DNA from: Budorcas taxicolor
Taxonomy: Eukaryota > Chordata > Mammalia > Artiodactyla > Bovidae
Length of the DNA stretch: 64,000 bases
Reading direction: 5' to 3'
Assembly: GCF_023091745.1 (NCBI RefSeq)
Contig: NC_068910.1
Coordinates: 53,121,272-53,185,271, forward strand
The notes under the pieces were generated by a model. It was given only the letters and a program-made list of their open reading frames with translations. It searched no databases and was not told the origin of the DNA. Of the stretch, positions 1 to 10,187 are shown piece after piece (the first letter of the stretch is position 1; the number at the start of each line of letters is the position of its first letter). Made by a program: the position numbers and the translations under genes.

Positions 1-427
1 AATCTAATGGATAGCAAGTTGTCCTAGTCTGGAAGCATCTGTCCGTGAATTATTAATTTCAATAGTAACTATACTGGGGAACTGGAAAGCACTTCTCTTT
101 CTAGTCAGGACCTAACTGAGAAAGCAGGAGACATTTTTCACATTATATCCCTTCGTCTTTCACATGCGATAGTATGCACTTATATTAACTATCAAAAATA
201 AAGTTTGAGATTAAGTATTAATCCAGGGTAACCCCCTCAGGTGAGACACTATTTCATGGGTTAAGAGGTGAGACCACAGTCAGAACACCTGGGTCTAAAT
301 CCTAGCCCTTCCCCTGAGGACAAGAAGCACTGGGCTTGGGAGGTGGGGGAAAAAATCAGGAGTTTGGGATTAAGAGATACACACTGCCATGTATAAATCA
401 GGTAAACAAAGACCTCCCATATATATA

Positions 428-648
428 GGGGAGCTTCCCCAGGGGCTCGGCTGGTGAAGAGGCCGCCTGTCAATGCAGGAGAGGCAAGAAGCAAGGGTTT
501 GATCCCTGGGTGGGGAAGAGCCACAGGAGAAAGAAATGGCAACCCTCTCCAGTATTCTTGCCTGGAGAATCCCATGGACAGAGGAGCCTGGCGGGCTACA
601 GTCCATGGGGTCGCAAAGAGTCAGACATGACCGAGCAGGCACACCAGG
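428..648 (+). mobile_element. Bov-tA SINE
   Basis: A diverged tRNA-like head (GGCTGGTGAAGAGGCCGCCTG) followed by the Bov-A body ending AAGAGTCAGACATGACCGAGC. Confidence 0.9.
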
Positions 649-654
649 CACTGT

Positions 655-805
655 ACACAAAGCACAGGGAACCCTGCCCAATATCTCGTAATAACCTATA
701 ATGGAAATTATATCTGGAAAAAATGTGTGTGTGTATATGTAGACCTGAACCACTTTGCTGTACACTTGAAACTATCGCAGCATTGCAAATTAGCTACACT
801 TCAAA
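655..805 (+). mobile_element. L1 3' tail
   Basis: The L1 3' UTR motif ATAACCTATAATGGAAA, then CCACTTTGCTGTACACTTG. Confidence 0.65.
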
Positions 806-920
806 TTTTTTTTTTTTTTTTGCCAAGCTGGGAGTCCTGTTTCCTGACCAGGCATTGAACCTGTACCCTCAGCAGTGAAAAATGCTGAGTCCTAACCATT
901 GGACCACCGGGGAGGTCCTG
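806..920 (-). mobile_element. CHR-type SINE
   Basis: A reverse poly-A (T run), then a diverged copy of the CHR body ending ACCATTGGACCACC-GGGGAGGTCC. Confidence 0.8.
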
Positions 921-1109
921 GGGACTAGTGTTTAATGGGTACAGAGTTTCAGTCTGAGAAGATGAAAAAGTTCTGCAGATGGATGCCGATGATGGCCACA
1001 CAGCAATGTGAAAGATTAAGAAACTAACTGAGTGCAATGTGTGGACTTTATTTTGAACCTGATTCAAACTAACGAATTATAAATGTAAGGGACACACACA
1101 CATATTTAT

Positions 1110-1440
1110 GCCATTTCTAAGACGACTGGGACATTGGATATTTGATGATGAGATCAAGGAACTGTTGTTATAATTCTTTTAGGTATAATAGTTTGGCGGT
1201 TATGTTAAAAAAAAAAAGAGTTTTTATCTTTTAGAGGTATCTATTGAAACGACAAACGAAATGAGGGAACACCTGGAATTTGCTTTAAAATAACGTGAGA
1301 GGGAAGAGGGGGGTTTTCAGATGCCACTCTGCCATGAGTTGACAATAGTGAAGCTGAGTCATGATAAGTGGGCTTTCTTCACACTCTCCTGTATTTTGTA
1401 TATGCTTGAAATATTCCACAATAAAAACGTTTTGTTACGA
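1110..1440 (+). mobile_element. Ancient L1 (L1M-type) 3' end
   Basis: Motifs such as GGATATTTGATGATGA, TTTTTATCTTTTAGAGGTA and a terminal TTCCACAATAAAAACG resemble old mammalian L1 3' ends. Strongly diverged. Confidence 0.5.
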
Positions 1441-1721
1441 AAAATAAAGGTACTCTGTAAAAAGAGTTTCATAGGCAAAAGTTTACTAAAACAACAACAA
1501 CAAACCACCATCCTGGACTCAATAACTAAAACAGCAGACAACCCTCAGACCAATTCCAGACTTATCTGACCTGGGGCGCCTTCCTGCAAGGGGCAGTTTG
1601 AGGGTCTGTGTTCCCAAACCACTTAGAGACATCTCTTGGCCATTTCCTATCCTCTGGAGCACTGCTGCCCACTAATGGTTAAAGAAAATCCCTAGGGCTA
1701 TTTATGTGTTTTCAATTTTCT

Positions 1722-1848
1722 TTTCCTTGTTTTGGCCAAGCCTGAAGGAAGGCAGGATCTTAGTTCCTTGACCAGGATCAGAATTGAACCGGTGCCCGCT
1801 GCAGGGGAAGCTCAGCGTCTTAACCATTGGACCACCAGGGAAGACCTC
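1722..1848 (-). mobile_element. CHR-type SINE
   Basis: Contains AGGATCTTAGTTCCTTGACC and TTAACCATTGGACCACCAGG. Confidence 0.85.
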
Positions 1849-1957
1849 AATGTTCTTTCTTTATTCTCTCTTGTGCTTTCCAAACTTCCTAAAATAAGCA
1901 TGCATTATTTTATCATCAGGAAATGCTTTCTTTTTTCCCCAAAAGTTACCTTGTGGA

Positions 1958-2166
1958 TATGTGTTAGTCACTCGGTCGTGTCTGACTCTTTGTGACCCCA
2001 TGGACTGTAGCCCGCCAGGCTCCTTTGCCCATGGGATTCTCCAGGCAAGAGTACTGGAGTGGGGTGCCATTCCATTCTCCAGGGGATCTGTCTGACTCGG
2101 GGATCGAATCTGGGTCTCCTGCACTGCAGGCAGATCCTTTACCGTCTGAGCCACCAAAGTTGCCTT
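1958..2166 (-). mobile_element. Bov-tA SINE
   Basis: A full-length reverse copy, from AGTCACTCGGTCGTGTCTGA to the tRNA-like head CTTTACCGTCTGAGCCACC. Confidence 0.92.
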
Positions 2167-2206
2167 AGTGATCACTAATCATACTCTTGGAGTATACTCT
2201 TCACTC

Positions 2207-2326
2207 TTGGAGAAGGAAGTGGCTACCCACTCCAGTATTCTTGCCTGGGAACTTCCACAGACAGAGGAGCCTGGCGGGCTACAGTGCATGGAGCCGCAGA
2301 GTCGGACATGGCTTAGTGATCAAGCA
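2207..2326 (+). mobile_element. Bov-A SINE fragment
   Basis: The body only, from CCCACTCCAGTATTCTTGCC to GTCGGACATGGCTTAGTGAT. Confidence 0.85.
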
Positions 2327-2680
2327 TGCAGACTCTGCTTGCTGAGAGACTGCCATAATCAAAGTTACCTCCCTAAGCTGAGGTGTGAGATGCTTTGGGA
2401 CTCAATTTTATTTTTCTACAAGCCTGTGGGAATCTGCAGTCAAGCAGGACTGATGAAACAGACCTTCTCCACAGGCCTGTGTCTGGACACCATACTCAGT
2501 GTTCCTCTAGAAGCTCCAGCCAAGTCCGAGGCTAATCCATGTCTGTGTCAGCCACCCCAGTTAACCCACTCTCATTTACGCTCAAAAGTTCCTCAGAGGC
2601 CACCCGAGTCCCCCAGAAGGCATGTAGAACTCATAGGGGCAGCTGTGTCCTTTATGTCGAGGATACAACCCACTACCAAC

Positions 2681-2852
2681 CTGCGATGGAAAGATAGAAA
2701 TCCTTGAAGTCCCTGATCTCCCGGGAGCCCTCGCAGGCAGCGAGACACTCATAGAAGGCCTTGAAGAAGTCAGGAAGGGCCAGCTCCATGTCGGTGATGC
2801 ACGTCCTCCAGTTCTCGCCATTGTAGGCCCGCACGGCTCGGATGAACAGGCT
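2681..2852 (-). CDS. CRTAP: CRTAP exon 3
   Basis: A 172-nt exon (phase 0 in, phase 1 out) encoding residues 208-264 plus one base, from SLFIRAVRAYNGENW to DFYLSIA. It carries a third leprecan CxxxC motif, C243-C247 (CLAAC), in the stretch FYECLAACEG. The acceptor is GATTCCAG|AGC and the donor GCAG|GTTGGT. An additional cysteine, C225 (WRTCIT), lies upstream; I recall serine at this site in human but cannot verify it here. Upstream of the acceptor (higher coordinates) the sequence becomes L1-derived within about 12 bp. Exon 4 (expected to begin DHYVEVLEC) was looked for on the minus strand of positions 1-2680 and not found, so the remaining exons lie outside the window. Confidence 0.96.
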
Positions 2853-2864
2853 CTGGAATCAGCG

Positions 2865-3596
2865 AAAAGTCTACACGTAAAAAACTCTGGAGAAGGTGTG
2901 GAGGAAAGGGAGGGATGTCGACTGGGGCAGCCACTATGGAGAACATACGATGTATGGAGGTTCCTTAAAAAACTAAAAATAGAGCTACCATATGATCCTG
3001 CCATCCCATTCCTGGATGTATGTTCAGAAAAAAATGAAGACTCTAATTCTAAAAGATACATACACCACTATGTTCATAGCAGCACTATTTACAATAATCA
3101 AGACGTGGAAACAACCTAAGTGTCCATCAGCAGATGAATGGATAAAGATGTGGTGCATATATAAATATATTAAAAAGAATGGAATAATCCCACGTGCAGC
3201 AATGTCGATGGACCTAGAGATTATCGTGCTGAATGAAGTCAGACAAAGACAAGTATCATATGATCCCACTTATACGTGGGACCTAAAAAATGATACAAAT
3301 GAGCTTATATACAAAACAGAAGTCGAATCACAGACAGAGAAACAAACTTATGGTTACCAAGGGGGAAAGGGACCAGGAGGGATATATAGGGAATTTGGGG
3401 TTAATAGTTACATACTACTATATACTGGGTTGGGCAAAAAGTTCATCTGGGTTTTTCCATAAGATCTTATAAAATATAAAATGGATAAATAAGGATCTAC
3501 TGTGTAGCACAGGGAACTATACTCAATATTTTGTAATAACCTATAACAGAAAAGAATCTGAATATATATATACATGTATATATTTATATATATATG
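2865..3596 (+). mobile_element. L1 3' fragment (left part)
   Basis: Matches the end of L1 ORF2 and the 3' UTR in forward orientation (GAAAAGTCTACAC, ACCATATGATCC, TGTCCATCAGCAGATGAATG). It is disrupted by frameshifts and continues after the BovB insertion at 4673. Confidence 0.88.
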
Positions 3597-4672
3597 TTCA
3601 GTTCAGTTCAGTCGCTCAATCGTGTCTGACTCTTTGCGACCCCATGAATCGCAGCACACCAGGCCTCCCTGTCCATCACCAACTCCCGGAGTTCACTCAG
3701 ACTCACGTCCATCGAGTCAGTGATGCCATCCAGCCACCTCATCCTCTGTCATCCCCTTCTCCTCCTGCCCCAGTCCCTCCCAGCATCAGAGTCTTTTCCA
3801 ATGAGTCAACTCTTCGCATGAGGTGGCCAAAGTACTGGAGCTTCAGCTTTAGCATCATTCCTTCCAAAGAAATCCCAGGGCTGATCTCCTTCAGAATGGA
3901 CTGGTTGGATCTCCTTGCAGTCCAAGGGACTCTCAAGAGTCTTCTCCAACACCACACTTCAAAAGCATCAATTCTTCGGCGCTCAGCCTTCACAGTCCAA
4001 CTCTCACATCCATACATGACCATTGGAAAAACCATAGCCTTGACTAGATGGACCTTAGTCGGCAAAGTAATGTCTCTGCTTTTGAATATACTATCTAGGT
4101 TGGTCATAACTTTTCTTCCAAGGAGCAAGCATCTTTTAATTTCATGGCTGCAGTCTCCATCTGCAGTGATTTTGGAGCCCCCCAAAAATAAAGTCTGACA
4201 CTGTTTCCACTGTTTCCCCATCTATTTCCCATGAAGTGATGGGACCAGATGCCATGATTTTCATTTTCTGAATGTTGAGCTTTAAACCAACTTTTTCACT
4301 CTCCTCTTTCACTTTCATCAAGAGGCTTTTTAGCTCCTCTTCACTTTCTGCCATAAGGGTGGTGTCATTTGCGTATCTGAGGTTATTGATATTTCTCCCG
4401 GCAATCTTGATTCCAGCTTGTGTTTCTTCCAGCCCAGCGTTTCTCATGATGTACTCTGCATAGAAGTTAAGTAAGCAGGGTGACAATATACAGCCTTGAT
4501 GTACTCCTTTTCCTATGTGGAACCAGTCTGTTGTTCCATGTCCAGTTCTAACTGTTGCTTCCTGACCTGCATACAGGTTTCTTAAGAGGCAGGTCAGGTG
4601 GTCTGGTATTCCCATCTCTCTCAGAATTTTCCACAGTTTATTGTGATCCACACAGTCAAAGGCTTTGGCATA
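3597..4672 (-). mobile_element. BovB (RTE) LINE fragment, 3' end with reverse transcriptase remnant
   Basis: Starts with the BovB 3' terminus (tandem CAGTT units, then the CGTGTCTGACTCTTTGCGAC motif) read in reverse. The minus strand retains an open stretch of reverse transcriptase (LRNLYAGQEATVRTGHGTTD, GCILSPCLLNFYAEYI). The catalytic box reads YAND instead of YADD, so it is dead. It has inserted into an L1 3' UTR, which continues on both sides. Confidence 0.92.
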
Positions 4673-4755
4673 TATCTATGTACACGTATGTATAACTGAA
4701 TCACTCTTCAGTACACCTGACACATTGTAAATCAATCAAAAACAAAACAAAAAAA
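4673..4755 (+). mobile_element. L1 3' UTR (right part) and poly-A-like tail
   Basis: TGAATCACTCTTCAGTACAC and an AAAACAAAAC tail complete the L1 split by the BovB copy. Confidence 0.75.
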
Positions 4756-4879
4756 CAGGCTCTGAAAAGCCGAGAGAAGTCAAGGAAGGTCCAGACATGA
4801 AGAGAGACAGACTTGTCCTCCCAAAAGGAATCAGATTATCATGAAACTTGACTCTCATTAACTCCAGACAAACCATGCT

Positions 4880-5070
4880 CGCTCTTTTTTTTTTTTTAAT
4901 TAAAAAAAATTTTTTTTACAATGTTGTGCTGGTTTCTGCCATACAATAAGGCAAATCAGCCATAATTATACATACATCCTCTCCCTCTCTAGCCTCCCTC
5001 CCTCCCCGATTCCATCCACCCAGGTCATCACAGAGCACCAGACTGGGTTCCCTGTGCTACACAGCAACTT
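4880..5070 (-). mobile_element. L1 3' end
   Basis: A T/A-rich tail, then ACAATGTTGTGCTGGTTTCTGCC and ACACAGCAAC, the reversed ruminant L1 3' UTR. Confidence 0.7.
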
Positions 5071-5204
5071 CTCCCTACCTAGGAAGGCAATCAGTGACTT
5101 AGCTACATCTAGATTTTTCTACCCTGTTCACAGTGGTACAGTTATTTTATTTAACTCAAAAACTAGCAGATGCTTGATAATAAAATCAAGTTTGAATCAA
5201 GGAA

Positions 5205-5530
5205 AAAAAGGAAAATACAAGGGACAGAAACCAGAGCAGTGGCTGCCAGGGGTCAGGGGCAAAGGCATGACTGCAAAGGGGCATGAGGGAGATTTAAAAC
5301 AATTTTTTTTTTTATGCAGGAGCTTTTTAGGGGAGAAGAACATGTCTGTATGATTGTGGTGGTAGTTGTATGACTGCACACATTTGTCAAAACTCACTGA
5401 ATTATACACTTAAAATTAGAAGATTAGTTTGAAATAAATTATACCTCCATAAAGCTGATTTAAAAAATCAATTCACATGGCAAAACCAATACAGTATTCT
5501 AAAGTAAAATAAAGTAAAAATTAAAAATAA
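5205..5530 (+). mobile_element. Old L1 3' end joined to a younger L1 tail
   Basis: CAGTGGCTGCCAGGGG...AATTATACACTTAAAAT is an ancient L1 tail. CACATGGCAAAACCAATACA with AAAGTAAAATAAAGTAAAAA at 5475-5530 is the ruminant L1 3' terminus. Confidence 0.6.
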
Positions 5531-5569
5531 AATAAAATTTAAAAAAACAGGTTCAGAAAAAAAAAAAAA

Positions 5570-5970
5570 GAATTACAATAGCAAAATACATGAGTCAGAG
5601 TTGTGACAAGAATAATATAGGGAATATAGTCAACTCATAGGAAAAGAGATCAGATGTGTGTTTACCAGAGTCATGGATTGGGGAAGAATGGGAATTTGAT
5701 GAAGGCAATCAATAGGTATAAATTTCCAGTTATAAAATAAATAGTAGGGATATAATTTACATGATCAATAAAATTAACACTGCTTTATGTTAAATATGGA
5801 AGTTAGGAAGACAGTAACTCCTAAGAGCTCTTAGGAAAAGGGAAAAAGAAAAAAAAAATTGTTTTACTTCTGTATATAAAATGATGAGTGTTCATTAAAC
5901 TTATTGTGATAATCATTTTATGATGTATGTAAATAAAATCATTAACCTTAAAAAAAAATAAAAAAAATAA
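5570..5970 (+). mobile_element. Ancient L1 (L1MA/MB-like) 3' end
   Basis: Diverged A-rich sequence with the typical TTATTGTGATAATCATTTTA near its end. Confidence 0.5.
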
Positions 5971-6563
5971 AAATAAAAATCAATTCAAGGAAAAGATAAG
6001 CTAAAGCAAGTGTTAGACACCCCTTGCCCTAACAGCAAAGTATAAACTAGGAGTTTCCACGTGTCTGCACGAGTTCCTGGGTAGGGCAGCCACACGCCAG
6101 CCAGAGGAAACATCAAGGAATTCCTGCTACCTGTTGCCTCTACCAGGTACCAGGAATAACTAGGGCTGAGGAAGCAGCTTCATCTTCACCAGAAGTAAGT
6201 AGAGATCTTGGACACAGGCAGAAACCTGCTAACTTGGAGGGGCCAGGACAGGTCTTGAAATAAACATGTGGCTCTCCTTTGGGAGTTTTGTTTTCAGCTG
6301 CTCTGGATGGGGGGTATTTGAGGGTCACCCCTGGGACCTGGAATTTTCACCCAACTTAAAGCCTAAGGTTAGGAAAGTGGATCTCCTTGTATCTCCTGGG
6401 CAGGCAGCATCCCCTGGAAGCAAGACAGGCAAAGAACTGAAGCTTTGCCTGGAGATGGATGGAGGGTGGGGGGAAGGGGAGTGTGGGGCAGGGGAAGCAG
6501 AAACACCAGACCACTGGCTCTGCAGAAATGGCAGGTGGCAGCAGAGAGAGAGCCCTGCAGAGG

Positions 6564-6745
6564 GCCTTCCCTGGTGGTCCAGTGCTTAAGAACCTGCCTT
6601 CCAATGCAGGGGACAGGGGCTCCACCCCTGGTCAGGGAACTAAGATCCCACATGCCCAAGTCTGTGTGCCACAACTACTGAGCCTGCATGCCCCAGAGCC
6701 TGCAAGCTACAATGAAAGATTCCGACGCAGCCAAATAAATAAAAG
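6564..6745 (+). mobile_element. CHR-type SINE, long form
   Basis: CTTCCCTGGTGGTCCAGTGC through TAAGATCCCACATGCC, CCACAACTACTGAGCC and an AAATAAATAAA tail. Confidence 0.88.
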
Positions 6746-7979
6746 CAAACAAACAAAGCTCTACAGAGAGAGAGGATGCCCCTAAGCACAGTGCAATGAC
6801 CACATGCACACAACTCTTTTCCCCGAACCCAGTGAACAATAACAGGGAAGAACATAGAAAGGGATCAATTCTTCTCACAGGAGATCAGGAAAGGAGCAAG
6901 CAGCAGACGAGAGATTTCAACAACTTCTGGAAAGACAGAGAGCCGAATGATTAGAGAGGAGGGTCCTCACGGGAGGTGAGCTACACAACCCATAGACGCC
7001 TGCAGGCACCAGCGACCACAGAGGCTGGCATGAGGTGCAGGACGGAATGCTGGGCTGAGAGTCTGAACCTAGCTGTTGGAGCCCGGCTTCCCCTGCCAGC
7101 AGCCATCTGCTCCCCTAAGGGACCACACCTTTCAAGTCTGTTCTAGAGATTCTACCCATAAAGGCTGAAGGCCCAGGGAGCGGGCACAGCAGTCAAGCTG
7201 AGGTGTGGGCTGACACCCAGGAACAGGTGAGGCCTCCAACTCAACCGTGAGACCGCCATCCCTCTCCCCAGACTGGCTCTCAGACACTCCACCAGCCCTG
7301 CAGAAGGCTGGGGAATTCTTCCCTGGAAACCAGATGGGCTCCAGAAAAGAGACTTTGCCCACAATGTTTGAGGGTCACCGCTGGCGAAAAAGTGAGCTTG
7401 CAGTCTGGTCCCACGATGGGAAACCCTAGAGTCAGACCTGAGGCTCTAGGAGCTCCGGTGGGCACTTCCAACCCATCCCTCTATTTTCAACCCCTGCTCC
7501 TGCCCCACTGGTACCACACACCTGGAGCCCAGACGCGACAGGCCCCCAGCAGCAAATGCTCTGGACTCATCCTCTTCTTCCCGTCCGCGCTCATTCCCCT
7601 CAGAACTCCCCTCTGCAGATGCACAGACGCAAATATCCTGTAATCGGTCGAGTCTGTCCTCCTAGAACCTTATTCCCCTTCCATCTTGAGATATGTGCTG
7701 TGTGTGTGTATAAAAATACATGTTTCCTAGTTGCATTAGAGATGAAGACCTACTTCCTGTTTCTTCTGTTCTTAATCATTTTCAGATGGTTTCCAAGAAC
7801 TTTTTCCAAAAATCTTTCCAAGATTTTTATACCACCTTAAAACTGAATGATCAAATGCCCATATTTCTAAAATGTAACATTTAAAGGAAAAAAAAGTGAC
7901 TTTAAAATCACTATGCAATGTAAAATTGGATTCTTAAATGGATCAACTTGGTGTTAAAAAAGCAGTAATTTTTTCTTCT

Positions 7980-8103
7980 TTTTAAAATTTTTTGGCCATA
8001 CCCCACACCACATGGAATCCAGTTCCCTGACCAGGGATCAAACCTGTACCCCCTGCATTAGCAGTACGAGGTCTTAACCACTAGACCACCAGGGAAATCC
8101 CAA
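7980..8103 (-). mobile_element. CHR-type SINE
   Basis: Runs from TTTTGGCCATACCCCACACC to ACTAGACCACCAGGGAAATC. Confidence 0.88.
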
Positions 8104-8248
8104 GGCAGTCATTTCTATTGTCATAATACTCATTAAATGTCATCAAAAATCACTTTATCAGTCCTTCAGTGTCAATAGCTGTTCACTAAGACACACTTCT
8201 TCAAAAATTCACACTGCAACTAACCACTGTGTAAAAACCCAAATGTAC

Positions 8249-8398
8249 CTCGTACGACTTGGTTTCCAAGTCTTTAATGTAGTCCTCGGCATCAGGTAGG
8301 CTCTTGTAATAAGCCATGTTTCTCTTCATCATCTCGTCATCAGGATGCTTCAGTAGAAAGGTGTGAGCAGCTGCAATGGCTTTCGGAAGATTATTTGC
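8249..8398 (-). CDS. CRTAP: CRTAP exon 2
   Basis: This 150-nt, phase 0-0 exon encodes residues 158-207, from ANNLPKAIAAAHTFLLKHPD through ETKSYE. The acceptor is a good pyrimidine tract ending CTTTAG (AG at 8399-8400) and the donor is GAG|GTACAT. The content is an alpha-helical, TPR-like segment of the leprecan N-terminal region. No stop or frameshift is seen. It is too short and intron-bounded to appear as a long open frame, and was found by reading the minus strand for continuation of exon 1. Joining exon 1 through its GC donor keeps the frame. Confidence 0.96.
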
Positions 8399-9224
8399 CT
8401 AAAGTCCAGAGAGGAGAGAAAAGCGCTGCTCAGTGGGTGGTGAGCATGATTTCTGTAAAACAAGAATGTCTGTTCAGTCCTTAGGCAAATTTGTGTTTCT
8501 ACACAGTGTTTCCAGCTAAGGGCTCAGTGATTTCCAAGGCCCAGCATACCTAGTCCAGCCACAAGGCATGAGCGTTCATTCCCTATGGGTGAGCCAATGT
8601 ACCCTCTGTGCCTGCCCTGATCTACTCTGCCGTCTCCACCCTGCCCTGCCCAGGAGGCTGGCGTACGGGCTGTCCCTGTGGACTCCTTTGCCCTCCAGCT
8701 TTCAGTGGGTTCAGCCCCAACAGGTGCCCAACAGGAGACTGAAGGAAGGGAAGAGAATAAGGCTGCGCTGTTTTCGTCCTGGCTCCTTCCCTGCAAGGTC
8801 GCTCCCTTAATTGAAGGTCACAGCCCTTAGTGGAGGGTCTCTCCAGCTAGTCTCTCTCTATCACGTAACCCCTTCTGGCCTGGGAGGTGGGTCACACCCC
8901 ACTGTCACCAGCTTTTGTAAGTAACCGCCTTACTCATAAGTATTCCTCCAGTTACCCCGTATGACTATATCACATCTTTTCTGCCAGAACCTTGATGGAT
9001 AAATCAGTATTTTCCTGGGTCTCTCACAGAACCTCTGTTTCATCTTCCCGAGGACCCCCACAACCTCCTCATTCACTCACCCATTCACTCAGCAAATATT
9101 TGTTGAGAGCCTCTACAGGACAGGTGCTGTTCTGGGAAGTGAGTCTTGAGGGGTTGGGAGGAAGATCCCTGCCTATACATGAGAGTCCTCCCTTTCCCCA
9201 TGACCTCAATCAAGAGACTCTTAA

Positions 9225-9248
9225 ATATATATATATATATATATACAT
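9225..9248. repeat. (TA)n microsatellite
   Basis: About ten TA units abut the 3' end of the reverse Bov-tA that follows. Confidence 0.9.
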
Positions 9249-9545
9249 GTGAAAGTCACTCAGTCATGTGTGACTCCTGGCAACCCCATGGACTATACAG
9301 TCCATGGAATTCTCCAGGCCAGAATATTGGAATGGGTAGCCTTCTCCAGGGTATCTTTCCAACCCAGGGATTGAACCCAGGTCTCCCGCCTTGCAGGCGG
9401 ATTCTTTACCAGCTGAACCACCAGAGAAGCCCAAGAATACTGGAATGCGTAGCCTATCCCTTCTCCAGGGGAACTTCCCAACCCAGAAATCGAACCGGGG
9501 TCTCCTGCATTGCAGGCAGATTCTTTACCAGCTGAGTTATCAAGG
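9249..9545 (-). mobile_element. Bov-tA/Bov-A2 composite SINE
   Basis: A reverse Bov-tA body with head (9249-9435) is followed by a second partial body and head (9436-9545, TCTTTACCAGCTGAGTTATC). Confidence 0.88.
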
Positions 9546-9584
9546 TATATATTTATCAGGGTATATAAGTATACATATTTATTT

Positions 9585-9708
9585 AATTAATTGATTTGGC
9601 TGTGCTGGGTCTTAGTTGCAGCATGTGGAGTCTAGTTTCCTAACCAGGGATCAAACCCAGTCTCTCTATATTGGGAGTGAGGAGTCTTAACCACTGGACC
9701 ACGAGCCT
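9585..9708 (-). mobile_element. CHR-type SINE
   Basis: TTTGGCTGTGCTGGGTCTTAG through TTAACCACTGGACCACG. Confidence 0.85.
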
Positions 9709-10045
9709 CTTTTACGTCATCCTGTCTTCTGCATTCTTGGCAGCTGGCAGAGTTCTCAGGACGAGGCAGGACTTGGTAAGTACCAGTGACATGGACAGGA
9801 CATCACGACTACATAATATTTTCATGAAATTAATTCATGTTTCCCTCTCTTTCCCCCTCTCTCTCTTCTCCCCATTCGGTGGTGATCAGCTGATTCTGAG
9901 TCTCACTGCCTCAGGGGAGGTCAGGACATAGAAGTATGACCAGAGCCCTTGTACTCCTTAGAGAACTTGGCAAGTATGTGAAGAAGAGGAAATTGAGAGA
10001 GGGAAGTGCAGGAAGAAGCTGACTGGCCTGGAAGAAGAAGACAGA

Positions 10046-10187
10046 GGAAGGATTTCCCTGTCGGTTCCAGACCCAAGGTTCCACTGCAGGGGATATGGGT
10101 TCCATCCCTGGTTGGGGAACTAAGATCCAGCATGTCATGCCACATGGCCAAAAAAAAAAAAAAAACAAAAAAAAACCCAAGGAGGAG
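10046..10187 (+). mobile_element. CHR-type SINE
   Basis: GGATTTCCCTGTCGG through GGGGAACTAAGATCCAGCATG and an A-rich tail. Confidence 0.82.

Larger units (their letters stand above)
1..2680 (-). other. CRTAP: CRTAP intron 3 (partial)
   Basis: From the exon 3 donor (GTTGGT at 2680-2675 on the minus strand) to the window edge. Positions 1-425, 925-1080 and 2330-2680 appear single-copy; the remainder is SINE and old LINE sequence listed separately. No exon seen. Confidence 0.8.
2853..8248 (-). other. CRTAP: CRTAP intron 2
   Basis: A 5.4 kb intron. The half next to exon 3 (2865-5970) is almost wholly LINE sequence. The stretches 6000-6560 and 6760-7980 look single-copy apart from one SINE at 6564-6745 and another at the far end. 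No further exon, RNA gene or conserved open frame is recognised. Confidence 0.85.

Noticed and set aside
1..2680. CRTAP exon 4
   Set aside because: The minus strand was read for the expected DHYVEVLEC start and the following motifs; nothing matched.
2168..2707. A 179-codon plus-strand frame
   Set aside because: It reads through a Bov-A SINE and antisense to the end of CRTAP exon 3.
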